DNA from: Zonotrichia leucophrys gambelii
Taxonomy: Eukaryota > Chordata > Aves > Passeriformes > Passerellidae
Direction of reading: 5' to 3'
Assembly: GCF_028769735.1 (NCBI RefSeq)
Contig: NC_088178.1
Coordinates: 17,062,357-17,126,356 of the forward strand
Length of the DNA: 64,000 nucleotides
The position numbers and the translations under genes are program-made. The notes below the pieces were generated by a model, which saw nothing but the letters and a program-made list of their open reading frames with translations, did no database searches and had not been told where the DNA came from. Positions 1 to 12,340 of the stretch are shown here, piece by piece; positions within the stretch are counted from its first letter, which is position 1; the number at the start of each line of letters is the position of its first letter.

Positions 1-2670
1 CACTTCTATGTCCATCTGACTGATGGCACTGTTCAAATTATAAGCTTGTGCTGACTGAGAAATGTGACTTCTGGAAAGTTATTCTTTTTTTGTCTCTGGT
101 TGTCAGGGTGCTTTTTGTGAGGATGGCATTTCAAAAAAAAGAACATATCTAACAATAATTCTGGAGATACTTCATTATTGCAGCAAAGGTGGATAAGAAA
201 CAAAAAATAATTTCCTATCTAGAGGTGGACGAGACTGTATTATTTTCAAAGTAAATGAGGTATTGATGAAAATATAATAACAATTATATGACTCTGAAAC
301 TGAAGGACGGTGACAGGACTAAATTGAATATAGTCAGCACATAGCTATAGTAATGAAAAAAACTGCCATTATATGTATATATATCTTGTGAAGGAGAGGT
401 TTGATTTGCTTTTATATGTATGTATTTTTTTCTTTTTGAAACAAAGACCTGCTATTTCAATATAGAAAGTTTAGCTTGAAGTTCCAAATTGTAGAGCCGA
501 TGGGTAGACAAATGTGAGATGATTGTGAAATTATTCCTGTTGCTGGCATTATTCTGCCAATGTCGTGTATTTAGTTCTTGTTATCACACTTACCCATCTT
601 GAAACGTGTCATCAGGGAGTGTCATTACCTCTTTTTGTTCCTTGAGAGAGAGGAGACAGAGAAAAGAGAGAAGTGTTTCTCAATAAGATGTGAGAGTTAA
701 AACAATTTTTCTGTATTTGGGGCATTAGATTAAAATCAGCACACTTGAGTGTATCTTAATTGTAAAACTGTTCTTGTCCTTTTAATCTGTTTGCCTGCTA
801 TAGACCTTTGGCCTCTAAATATTGGAGGGCTCAAAAGGTGAATGTTTTATTTCTTTTCAAATCAAGCTGGTTTAGGAGATGAACTTGCCTTGTCAAATTC
901 TTGGAGAGCAAAGGGATGACAATTCAGCATGAGACATGGTAGGTATTTAAAGTGTACTACTGGGTTTAGATATGATTTTCTTTTTAAGGATTTTTTTGCA
1001 TGCTTTTGGTTTTAATGAATGGGAAGTGCTGCCTCTTATACATGCAGAGAACCATCCAGGTACTTCTTTAAGAGATGCAGTATCAGGTTCCTCCATTATT
1101 GGTCAGTCAGATGCAATGCAGTTGGCTGGATAAATGCAGATTAGCATGACCTTTGGGTTACCAGTCTGTGCTGAAAAACAGCAGGTGTACAAGGAAATAG
1201 AGGCAACAGCAAAATTTGGAGGACAGAGGTTAGCAGCAGTGTCCTCAGTCCTGGTGCTTCACTGTGAAGAAATTACATAGAAAGATTGCCTTAAAAGGTA
1301 TGTCAGTAATTTTGTAGAAATGAGGTACTTTGAGTGTTGCTTGAAATTTCTAAAGGAGCTTCAGGAATCTATAAAATGATATGCAAGATTCCTGTTTCAT
1401 TATGGTTAACTTCAGGAAACAAACATTTTGTCATGTGTGTGTATTAGAAATATCCAGTTAAATTCTACATGTGTGCTCAAATCTCAGTTTCTGGTTCCAG
1501 GAAAGAGTTAAATAAGTAAAACATATTTTGTTTATCTGAAGAGAACACATACCCATAGGGCTCTTCAGTTTAGATATTTACTCAGGTTCAGGTGATTTCA
1601 ATGTTCCCATACTTGTCCATGCCTCAGCTGGACCTCTTTTTCCTTTTTCTCTTCTTATCCAGAGTCTGCATCATTCCCATGGATTCCTGTCCCCTGTGCT
1701 CTTTGGCTGCTCCATATCTGCAGAGAGCTACTTCTCTGTCTGCCCCCGGCAGTCCAACAGCAGCTCCCTTGCTCCTTTGGACATCATATTGTGAGAATCA
1801 GCAAATCTATTTTTTTTTTACACTTAAAAATATAATCATGCTGTCACTTGTGCTGTCCACGTGTTCTAGTTTGGTTCAGACTCTCTAAAAGATTCAAAGG
1901 TAATGAGGTGGAAGCATTTCCTATTTCATACTAGGCTTCTGCATCTGTTTTAATTTGCTCAAGGCAAAATGTTTTTAAAGCATGACTTGGAAGTGGAATT
2001 TAATAATGGTCAAGTTCTGGTTGCTGTCATTCATAGGGTCCAGGAGTATAGCTGGCAGCTGGTGTCTATACATGAGGCCACATATATGAGCATGCACATA
2101 GACACACACACATTGATGCATTCTAACACCCCCATCCTTGCAATCTGTGCAATACACACCCATCATGCACACACAGCCTGTTCTGCTGCACAGCTCAGGA
2201 AGCAATGTGCTAACGTGTCAGCAAAGAAGCTGATGGGAAATCATGCTTTCGCTTCACAAAACATCCTGGAGACATTTTACAGCAGGGGAGAGAACAGGTA
2301 CTTTGACAGAAAGATAAGGAGGAGAGAAGAGGTAAATTCCTAAATGTGTCATGTTGAATGCAAGTGATGGAGATGTAAAGACTATTAGGAATAAAAAGCA
2401 GAGAGGAAATAAGATGGGAGAAGAGAGGGGGAAGGAGAGCCTTAAGTATCATGAAACAGATTGAAAGAAAGACCTGGTAGGAGAAACTGAGAGCATAAGC
2501 AAATTAAAAGCATGAAAGTGGTTGGGTCGGGAGGGGTTTGCCATGGTGTGTCTGAGCAGAAAATGATGATGGAGTGAAGAGCATGAATACAAAATAAAAG
2601 GGTATAACTGAGGAGGAAAAGAAATCGTACACATACTACTAAAATTTAGGCAGCTTTGCTTTATTGTATA

Positions 2671-2688
2671 ATGCATGCATGCATGCAT
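2671..2688. repeat. (ATGC)n microsatellite
   Basis: Four and a half perfect copies of the tetranucleotide ATGC. The tract is self-complementary and strictly alternates purine and pyrimidine. It is short enough to be a chance or slippage product. Confidence 0.9.
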
Positions 2689-5600
2689 TTCATAGTCTAA
2701 AACAAGAACTTGGTAACAGTAAAGGTAATAAGTTAAAATGAATAAAAAATTGGAAAATTTAATAAGATAAGTGTAGGACTAGCTGAAATCTGGGGGACCA
2801 TTGGCTTACTCTTCACAACAAAGATGAATAAATGGCAAACCCTAAAGGTTGCGTCAACATCTTTGATAACGAAGGAAACTTGCTGCCTCCTTAAACAAAA
2901 AAAGAAAGCAATAAATAATAATTTCCCTTTTGATTCACATATCTTGCAAAATGTCTTCGTCCATTTCATGTTTGTTTGTAAAATTTCACTATATAATTTT
3001 AAATAATAACACTTACTTATTTTCATAAGCGTCTGTACTAATAACATTTTTACTTAGTAAAATGAATTAAACATGACCTACATAATAGCTAAATATTTGT
3101 CATGGTAATGGTTTTTGTGAGAGAAGTTATTCTAAAGCACTCAAATCTTCCCAAATAAATCCCACATTGTATTATTAGAAGGTAAAAGAAAAGAAAGTAT
3201 GACTGTTATTTTTACATAGAGGCACCATAAGTAAAGTAGAATGTTTCCCATCCCAATAGCATGTAGTCTTTTCTCAAAATACTCATACATAATTGTGTGA
3301 ACAAGAAAGCTGGTGCAATGTAGGGGGCTGACATTTTCTGAACAGACCACGACATTCAGAAGTGAAAACTGTCAGCTAGGTGATAGACTTTGACTTTTCT
3401 TGTGTGCTGAAGTTTGTGTTCAGTTCTATTACTAACTATGTATAGATTTTGAAAACTAGGTCATCAGTGGTACAGCATCTTTTTATTATGATTTATACTC
3501 TGCATGTTTGAACAACCAAAATAATTTTCATGTATACCATGAATCATAGCCTTATTTTATCCTTAGTTTTCACTTTTTTTTCCTTATATAAGCAAACTCC
3601 TATTGATTTTGAGCAGATTTTCCTTGAATAAGAGCTGAGGAGGGACTGTGGTATTTGGCCTGGAGGATTGTATAAGCTAGTATGAATCATAAGAATTTGG
3701 AGACAATATATTCTAAAATTATTTCCTCTCAAGTACATTACTGAATCTTGCATGTTACTAGGAGCTGTCTGGATGTTGTTACCATATGGATAAATAAACT
3801 CTCCCATTCCCTGCTCACTCATTTTTCAGAGCCTCCCTAGTTTTCTTGGCAGGTTGTGTTGCAGAAATACTATTGATGGGGCTCCTCAGCCCATGCACCC
3901 TGATTCTAAAGCTCTGTCTGAAGAGCCTGTTATTTGGCTTTTATTTATCCTTCTTTTGAAGACAGCCCCCCTTGGTATAAATCTTGACAGCCTACATCAA
4001 GGTCTCAATCTTCTTTCTCCTTGTGATGGAGTTTGTGATCAACAGTAAGACATCAGCTCTCTCTTCCGTGTGTCTCTGGAGCTTTTAGAGCTCTGAAAAT
4101 ACCAAGAGCATGACCCTCAGTTATATATATGAAAATACTATTTTTTTCCCCCAGAAAAAGAACAAATAGGGACTTGTCAGTCAGTCTTTTTGAAAGCAAC
4201 TTCTGTCAGGGAAGCTAGAATATGCATCTGTCATTTGGCTAAGGGTATAACTGTGGCCCCAACATGAGGCACAGTGTAAAGCTGTGCTCAAATAAATGAA
4301 GGAAGTTGGTAAAAAAGTTTCTGCCATTGCGCAGTGACTTTTGTGAATCATGACATGAGCTTACTGTCAGATATGGTGTGCTGCTCACAAGCCTTTCCAC
4401 CAGAGGCTGCACGCCTTGGGAGTTTTGGTGACTAATGCTAGCATGGTACATGTGGGAAAAATAGGTATTTTTGCCAGAGAACTGGAGCCTAAAGTGTCTG
4501 AGCAGTTTTACACTGGTTTGAAGAAAGCCAAATAAGAGAATAATTTTCATTTTAAATTATCAGAACAGGGTTTCTGATACATATATATTCACTTTTCCTC
4601 AAACAGATTAATTATTCAGATTGGCTCAAGAATTCCTGAGTGTTTCTTGTGGATTTTTTTGGTTGGATTTTTGAACCCATGTATGTTGTAGATATAGAAT
4701 TGTGGGTCCAAATGAATTATTTTGAAGTTCAATAAAATGTTGTGCATAATTGGAAAAATGTGCTATCAGTTATGCAAGAATAGAGCGAGAAGCAAACTAA
4801 ACTTTTTTTGCCTTATGACTTGAAGGTCAACATGGTGCATACTTGTAAATAGAAAATATAGGAGGAAAATAGGATGTTACTCTGAGAAAATGATGTGTTT
4901 TTGAAAAAAAGCAATTACAACTCAAGGAATGAGAAGAGGATTTTGTGTAGTGGTTGCTAATCAAGTCTTGTGTATTTTTACACCAGTCAAATTACTTTCT
5001 TTAATGGCTGCACAAAACACAGCTTCTTAGATGTTATCTAATATGCAAAACAATATATTTAAAAAAAACCCCTTGAACTTTTTGCATAATATTTTCTGAT
5101 AGCAGAAAGTATATATATTTTCACATATACAGATGTATGTCTGTAGCAGCATAAATTAGAGCATTGTTCCAGAAAGCTGCTGCAGTTGAAGTTATGTCAG
5201 TCATGGGCAGTATTAGAGGCTGCTTGGCTCCTGGTGGCTCTTTGGGCAGGGTTATTTCCAGTGATATATTATTTTTTGATATAGCTAAATAGTTTTCTAA
5301 GTGCTTGTTTTTTAGCTATAATTAATCCTTTGAACATCTATAGCTGTTCCATTAAGACTCTCATAACTAATGAATTAAATCTGACAAAATCCCATTGGAG
5401 ATGCATTTAATTTATTGGCTTTAAAATTCTAATGGAAGTAGTTATAGACGTCCGAAGGATTAAGGATTACTTAACTGGGAGGTCAGTCAGCATTGCATCC
5501 ATTTTAGAGATGAATAAACTGAGGTGGTGGGAGATAAATGAAGAACGTAAAGAAAAGTATATTAGATAGGAATGCAAGCCAAAGCTTTAGTCAATGCAGT

Positions 5601-7487
5601 TGCACTATATGGAAAAACCTCTGTATTTTCACTGTTTCTTGAAGGAGCCACAAAGTGTAGTTCATTGCTTTACATTTTAATTGCAAGAATTCCATCACTT
5701 TGAAAAGCAGAGAGATGGCGTCTGAATTGTCCTAAGTTTGTTTCCTTCTCCTGCCTCATTCCTACTTTGTGTGACATTTTGGAGCAGATGTTTTTTCCTT
5801 CTTTTCAAAAACTGACAGTATTAATTCAATCTGTAGCTTCAGAGATGGAAAAGAGTTAATAGAAACATTAATAAGTACAACCTCAATAGGATTTGAACTC
5901 ACACCCTTTGAAATATGAATTAGGAATTTATCTGGTAGTCTACACAGTCTTTCATTAGCAGCTGTGGGAATTTACAGGTGTTAAATTAGTTAGAGAAATG
6001 CTGCACTATTCCATGAATGCAATAAAACGTAATGAGAACTACAAGGAAATAAATTAATTCTAAAAAAGGAATCTAATATAAGGGCAGCAAAGTTCAAATA
6101 AAGGCTGCTCTCTAGCTTTTAACAAGATTTCTGAGATGTCACCAATATTAGACATAATATCGCATTGTTATGCTTCACTTGTTGAAATATTTTCATTAAA
6201 TGCAAACTTTAGTGATTTTTTTGCCCTCCTTCTTTAAAACTCCTTCATTTTAAATATTTCTGTGTAATAGTTTGCCTGTTGAAATGATATTGCAGTGTGA
6301 TAGGTTAAAATCAGAAGCCCCTGGTCTGAAGCCTCAGTTGGAAGGATGCTGGCTGCTCTCAGGTGTTGATGAGAAGGGAGCAGAGAGCTGCTGGAGGCAG
6401 AGCACTGAGCACTGTTCCTCAGGTTGTGGGGAGGAAGGGAAAATGGATTGACCAAGGCTGTCAGATGTGTCAGATATCTGACAGTTTTAAAAATTTTGAG
6501 TGAAAAATATGTTTCAACTTCAAGGGCATTAAAATACTGTCATCCCGGTTGGCTAATGCATGAATTAAAAAAACATGACCAAATGTACAGAAGCTTTGAC
6601 TTCATGATGTGAATGCTTTGCATTATGTGTTATGGGACTTAGGAAAATTAATGCAATTTTAGGTCTTGCGTTGCTTTTCTTCCTTCTGGTTTTAGAAAAA
6701 CAAAAGCTCAGGTGTAAAGCATTTTGAGTCAACAAATGCAGGAATTAGTTGTACCTCAGTGAAGGGAGAATGAAGAGACTTGTTGCAGGGGCTTATGGAT
6801 GATAGCTCAGAGACCAGCTCTGTGGGCTCAGCAAATCTGTGTTATCCACATCCATGTACGACATTTTGCTGCATTGCTCCCTGCAGTGTCTTCAGCAGCG
6901 TGTTACTGCTGCTGTACATGGCTGCAGCACTTGCAATGAAGGAAACAAATCACACTTGCTTAGTGGGGAAAGTAGTTCATTGGCACACAGGGCTGTGGTA
7001 TAATCACTACTGAGAGGTCAGCACAGATGCCCCAAATCTGATCAATATAGATGTGCTAGCCATGACTCTGGACTCTGTGTCTTTTGACAGAAAGCAAAGG
7101 CTGAGCAGTTGTTGATGGATCTTGTATTCAATATTTATTAGAGCTGCTTGTGTCAAGCTCTGGGTGTTTACAATTGGTAGAAACAGACATACCCATTTTG
7201 TCAGGAACTTTTGAATCATAGGCTGCAGTGTGATTTATGTTCCTGAGTTGCACCCAACCTGACAGAATCTTAAGTTTGTAGAAATCTTTAAAAAACCTGC
7301 AGGCCATTCAACACGGCCTGGCATGAACAGAGTGAGACAATATCAAATTGCTGAATATCTTCTGAGTTTCTCTTTCCATTTTTCTTGAACAAGGGAGGTG
7401 GAAAACACTTCTGGATTATGGTAACCTCTTTTTTCCCCCTGCTGCTCTGAATTTCTTCCAAAGCCTTTCCAGTCATTACGGAGTAGG

Positions 7488-7512
7488 GACACAGCTGAAT
7501 TGACTCTTTAAA
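7488..7512 (+). repeat. Dispersed direct repeat, copy 1
   Basis: A 25-bp segment matching 9,879-9,903 at 24 of 25 positions, with the first 18 bases identical. A second shared 9-mer, gaatactct, lies 25 bp downstream here and 38 bp downstream of the other copy. The two sites may be remnants of one dispersed repeat family or of a local duplication. Confidence 0.55.
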
Positions 7513-8159
7513 ACTAAAATTTCAGTTTTAGCCTTTGAATACTCTTCGGGAATATTTAATCAAGTACATAAGAATAGGATACATTGAGCTTCTTTATGTT
7601 TATACCCATGAGTTTCCTCTCTCCCAGAATTTGTGATCATCATTTACAGCAAGTGAGTTAAGCTGAATAAAGGTCTCCAACCCTTGAGAGAATGTGGTGA
7701 GAAATACCCAGCTATGTTAGAGATTTGTTTTGTTTGTTGGTTTTTCCAATGAGGAAAAAGAGCCTCTGCTGCCTGGAAGCCCTGATTGTGAGCAAGCAAC
7801 TTATATTGGTGATGGTACTGCCCTCTTCTCCAGGCTTTTTCTTGAATCAGTGAATCCTGATGGATTAGTTATGGGACAGATATATTGCAGGCATGTGGAC
7901 TGATTGTCAAGTTAATGTCTGTTATTGTCTGTGGGTTTTCCCATTTTGTGTTAGCTGTCTTATTTTCTGGCTTTTTCTATTTCTATTCTATTTTTTTCAT
8001 CTATTTTATATTGTGATATATCTTCAGTGTGGCATCCGGTAGTAAATACAGGAAAACTAGGACTTGTTGGCAGGAAACATGATTTAGAAAAAAATTGCTG
8101 TTAACCTTGAATTCAGTTGTGTTGTATGACTTAAAATGGATTATGAGTCTCTTCTAGTT

Positions 8160-8530
8160 CTTTAGAACTGCATTATTTATATATGAGTATATTGTTTTAA
8201 TATATTTAAATATATAATATTTACCTTGAACATATATAGTATATTGAATTTACCATGTTTTGAGAAAATATATTGGGATTTAATGACACTTCATGACTTC
8301 TCAAAATTAAGGTTGAAACGTGCATCACAAAAATATTTCCTACATTACTTAAGAAAATATAACTTTTTAATTTGTTTAATATATTATTATTACATCAAAT
8401 AGTAATAATTTATAATTATATATTTTGATAATATATTAAATATGTAATATTCTTATATATTATCAAAATAAATTATATTTTGATATATTTATAACAAAAT
8501 ATAAATTATTTGAATGGCATTCAAATAATT
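8160..8530. repeat. Extremely AT-rich tract with inverted repeats
   Basis: Almost pure A/T sequence built from TATA, TTAA and ATAT units. It contains a perfect 16-bp inverted repeat (8,421-8,436 with 8,455-8,470, loop 18 nt) and a 27-bp palindrome at 8,504-8,530 (13-bp arms, 1-nt centre). Such tracts can be unstable, can extrude cruciforms and may attach to the nuclear matrix. Nothing in the sequence shows a specific function. Confidence 0.8.
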
Positions 8531-11500
8531 CCCAATTTTTAGTGTTTGCATATAGAGAATTCTTAATTTACAGATTTAAGACCATATTGTTTCATCAATT
8601 TGAAGTGGAGCTACAGGCACACACATATCTCTGTATAGATTTTTGTGAAACACCAAGAGGAATGTCTTAATATTTTAGTTCTTAGAAAAAATAAATGGCC
8701 ATTACAAAATATACAGTAATCTGAGCACTTCTAGAAGTTCTGTTTAATCACTTGTTAATTAAGATTATTTTCTTTAAAATGCTTAATATTTACTTGAAAC
8801 CTTTAGTATTGCTCACACTTTGCAGGATTAAAATAAATAGCTTGAGAAATCAACCAAAATAAGAATTTGATATCAAACACTTCAGATCTCTGTAGAATGT
8901 ATGTTGTACTTCAAAATTTAGTTAGTTTCTATTACCCCATTTCCCTTAATTTGATCTTTTGGAAGTATTTCTTTATGTCCTTTAGCATGATTTTTTAGTT
9001 TCTTTTGCATTTGTGTTGCTGGATATTGCTGTTGAGTGAGAGGATTTTGGCTTTGTTTTTTCTGAGGGAGGGGATGTAGGACACTTGAAGAGTATGCAGG
9101 TGGCTCCAGGTCTGCAGTCCCTCCAGAAGGTGGGCTAATTTTCCCTCCTCAGCACTGTCAGACAGGAGGCTGCTGACTTTGTCTCTAAGCAGTATAATTT
9201 CAACTGTGCAACTTTTACTGGGTCCAGATGGATGTGAGTCCTTGCTGTTGCTGTATGTTCTTTGTTCCTGCATGTCTCATTTCTGACTGGGGACCTGAAG
9301 ACAGTGCCCTGACTTCTCAGGGTAAAGCATGACCCCCACACATCCTTTTGCTATAATAAATACTAGTGGGGTTTTTTTCCTCAGGCTTGTACCAAATGAT
9401 GCCAACAGTTTCAGGTGACCTTGTGTTTGCTGTCCAGCCATTCCTTTAAAAAGAGTTTCACTGTAGTGTTTTGCTTGGCAGTGAGTTTCTAAATATTCCA
9501 TTAAAGAATCTGTAACACTTAAGAATTTCAATGTGAATTATCCCCTCCATTACAGGAGTGCAGACTCAATGACTCCCGTTCTTTTCTGTGCTTAACTGAG
9601 AGGACAAATGGTTATTTACTGCACTTTGTTTTTTACCAACTGATCAAATTTAATTGTGCCAGGCCCCTTCCCACATGCTCTGTTATGCAGGTATGGTAAT
9701 TCAATTCATATAAAATGAGCTTTTTCCCCCCTCTGTCTTCAAGATGAACTCAGCTCTGGCTTCTGGACTCAACTCTTTATTCAGTACTTCTTGTACATGG
9801 AAGTTTCCAGAGATTCCCAAGCTTCTGCCTCATGCATTCATTTTACTGTTCTATTCCTTTACTTTTTTCTAGCAGTTTGACACAGCTGAATTGACTTTTT
9901 AAATCACAATCTATTGTAGGAAGTATGTAGAAAGTACTAGGAATACTCTCCAAAATTTCGGAGGTACTGTCAGAGGTGAGCTAAGCATTTCTGAAAGCAA
10001 GTATGATTGTCATCCAAAATCTTCTTGAATGAGAAGAAGCAGAGGCTTTTTGTGTCCCTGCCTCGTGTCTCCCACTACTGTTCGGGGGAAACTGCTTTGG
10101 AGACCCTTCCTGTTCAAATAAATGTGGGCATGTCCATCACTCACAGCAGTAGTAGCCAATCAGACTCTTGCTCCCAGGAAAATTAAAGAACATAATTCTG
10201 GGGTTTAGCATGCATGCCCTCTCTCTTTTTAAAGAATTTGAGAGTTCTAGAAGGGGTCAATAGGCAGGATAGCTTTGTATGTTTGGTAACATTCTTACAA
10301 GGGTCAAGCCAACCCCGCAAAACCACTGGTTCTTTAGGCAGGACATGTGCAGCAGCACTGACGCTATTACTGGATTGAGAACAATAGAATTTTATGCATG
10401 GTTGGATGAATTTATCCTATATCCTAAAAAGTACTTTTAGCCTGCAATTTAGCAGGATCTGACACCGCTCTGTAAGTGGTGTAAAGTGTTATTGTACTGA
10501 TTTGGACTGAAGAGTATGGGTAAAATTAAAGCAGTTCTATGTTTCCTTTCGGCAGTGTTCAAAGTCTGGAGTAACTTACACATGTAAGTGAAAAAATATT
10601 AGATTGATTAGTAGATAAGTAGTAGATTGTACAATAAATATAACTATGTATAGGTAATGGGAAATTCTGTATGGATTTTGGTCTGGAATTTGTATGCATT
10701 GAAGGCAACCTTCAGTAGCTGCCTGGAAATCTCAGCTTTCAGATAGCTGGCTGTCCTGCTGCTTTGTTCAGTTGCTTTCAGAATAACAACTGAGGATTCC
10801 AGTGGCTTGATGGCACATCATATCTTGGGCTTGGGTAAGGATCTCATTTAAATAAAGCAGTACTTTTCATACAAAAAAAAGTTAACATTTTAGTGGGGCA
10901 TGGAAAACTGATGAATGTAAGTAAGTCTGTAAGTCCAATACCTTTTTTTTCAGTCTGTGGCAAATATACCACTCCTTTTGTAAAGGCCAAGAAATTAATG
11001 AATGATTTTATTCTTCCCCTTTGCAGCCTGCACAGGGTAATTATGTATTATTAATAATGCAGCAGTACAAATGATATTAAATGAACTACATTTGTTAATG
11101 TAGATCTTATCCAACTGCTTTTTCCATCGGTGGACTGTTTCTCATCAGGGGGTACTAATTAGCTCTAATATGTGGAACGATGGGACAGAAATCCAATCAG
11201 ATAAATAGGATAGATCTGGAAAAATCCAGGAAGGAAGAATACAATTTAAGATTCTGAGTGTATTATTAAGAGGAGAGATGAAAATTTATGCTATTTTGCT
11301 TTTACATATATTTCATGGTCATTTGAAAATAGCATCAACTCTTGTTCTACCAGGTCCATAAAGACTCACAGAATTAGCCATTTGTCAAAGCCATAATGTT
11401 AGTTTCCTTTTGCAGTAATAGAAGCACATGTGAAAGCTTTTGGAGTCTTTGCTGTGTTTGCTCTTGTATTTATTCAAGCTTCTGTGTTGATGAAAATTAG

Positions 11501-12175
11501 TGATTGTCTATTGCTGTTAGATTTTTTTTTTTTAAATCCCTAACCTGCTGATAAAGTTCTTTCTCTCACTCTGTTTGAACAAAAATCTGTTAATTTTTAC
11601 ATCTATATTGTCATACCTTTAAGCATGGTTATGCAATAAATACACATGCATAATGCATAAATGTAAAGGATTTGATCTGACTGCCTAGAAATCAATGAAA
11701 AGATTATTGTAGACTTCAGAGGGTGTAGTATGAGACCAAGTAATCATTCTTATAGTTAATGTACTGTTGAGACCCACTTCATATCAAAATGAAACCAACA
11801 TAATTTCATTTGAACACAGGGCTTACATCTGTGTTTACAGGACAGAAATGAAATTAATCTCATACATTATTAACTCTACTTCACATTTGCATTGTGTTTC
11901 TTGTTAGTAGAGTCCAGTGGTTCTTGTATGCTGTGGGATGGACTATTATCATCCAGCTACACAGTTTTCATTTCCTGTCCATCTACAGCACCCTGACACT
12001 GGAAACCTGTTTGAAGACCTGTGGTAGCAAACTTGGTGCTCTGTCATCTAAAGGTTTGTAAACCATCACAGCAGGCACTGTTTAAAATCCTCTAGCAAGC
12101 TGGAATGCCTCATGCATTTTTAAAGATAATGAATTGTACAAGTTTATATTCCCTCTGCAGTGGTGGAATCTGTTC
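8531..12175. other. Non-coding DNA, no gene seen
   Basis: AT-rich sequence without a recognisable gene. On the minus strand at 8,995-9,273 there is a 92-residue open frame whose middle part is leucine-rich and coiled-coil-like (LLRDKVSSLL, then LAHLLEGLQ). I cannot match it to a family, and a decayed LINE ORF1 is only a guess. The second copy of the 25-bp direct repeat lies at 9,879-9,903. Confidence 0.6.
9879..9903 (+). repeat. Dispersed direct repeat, copy 2
   Basis: Partner of 7,488-7,512 in the same orientation, 24 of 25 bases identical. The 9-mer gaatactct follows at 9,941-9,949. Beyond these blocks the flanks do not align by eye, so the copies are either old or very short. Confidence 0.55.
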
Positions 12176-12340
12176 CTATTCCATAGCGAGGCCACCCTTC
12201 CCCACCCGCCCATCAGTCACCCCATGACAGCCCTGGCACATCCCACTGCCATCAGCTGGTGGGGAGTGAGGGATGGCTCGGGGTGAGGGGTGCACCCCCA
12301 GAGCCCTGCAGGGCTGGGGCCATTGGTGGGCATTGCTGTT
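12176..12340. other. Small GC-rich block with G-quadruplex motif
   Basis: A sharply GC-richer island in AT-rich surroundings, rich in CCC and GGG runs but poor in CpG, so not a CpG island. The plus strand carries four G-runs of 3-4 bases between 12,261 and 12,290 with loops of 5, 7 and 3 bases, which fits the usual intramolecular quadruplex pattern. The 80-residue minus-strand frame that crosses it is an effect of base composition. The block could be a fragment of an unrecognised repeat. Confidence 0.6.

Larger units (their letters stand above)
1..8160. other. AT-rich non-coding DNA, no gene seen
   Basis: No reading frame in this stretch resembles a protein I know; all are short and scattered over both strands, as expected by chance. 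It contains a CA-rich patch around 2,085-2,180, an ATGC microsatellite at 2,671-2,688, a 10-bp inverted repeat at 5,280-5,289 and 5,311-5,320, and a 9-bp inverted repeat at 6,459-6,467 and 6,476-6,484. I see no CpG island, tRNA, or recognisable transposon end. Confidence 0.7.

Noticed and set aside
5880..5945. tRNA B-box-like sequence on the minus strand (gttcaaatcc)
   Set aside because: The T-stem does not pair and no A box or cloverleaf can be formed.
12176..12340. Possible CpG island
   Set aside because: GC content is raised but CpG dinucleotides are few.
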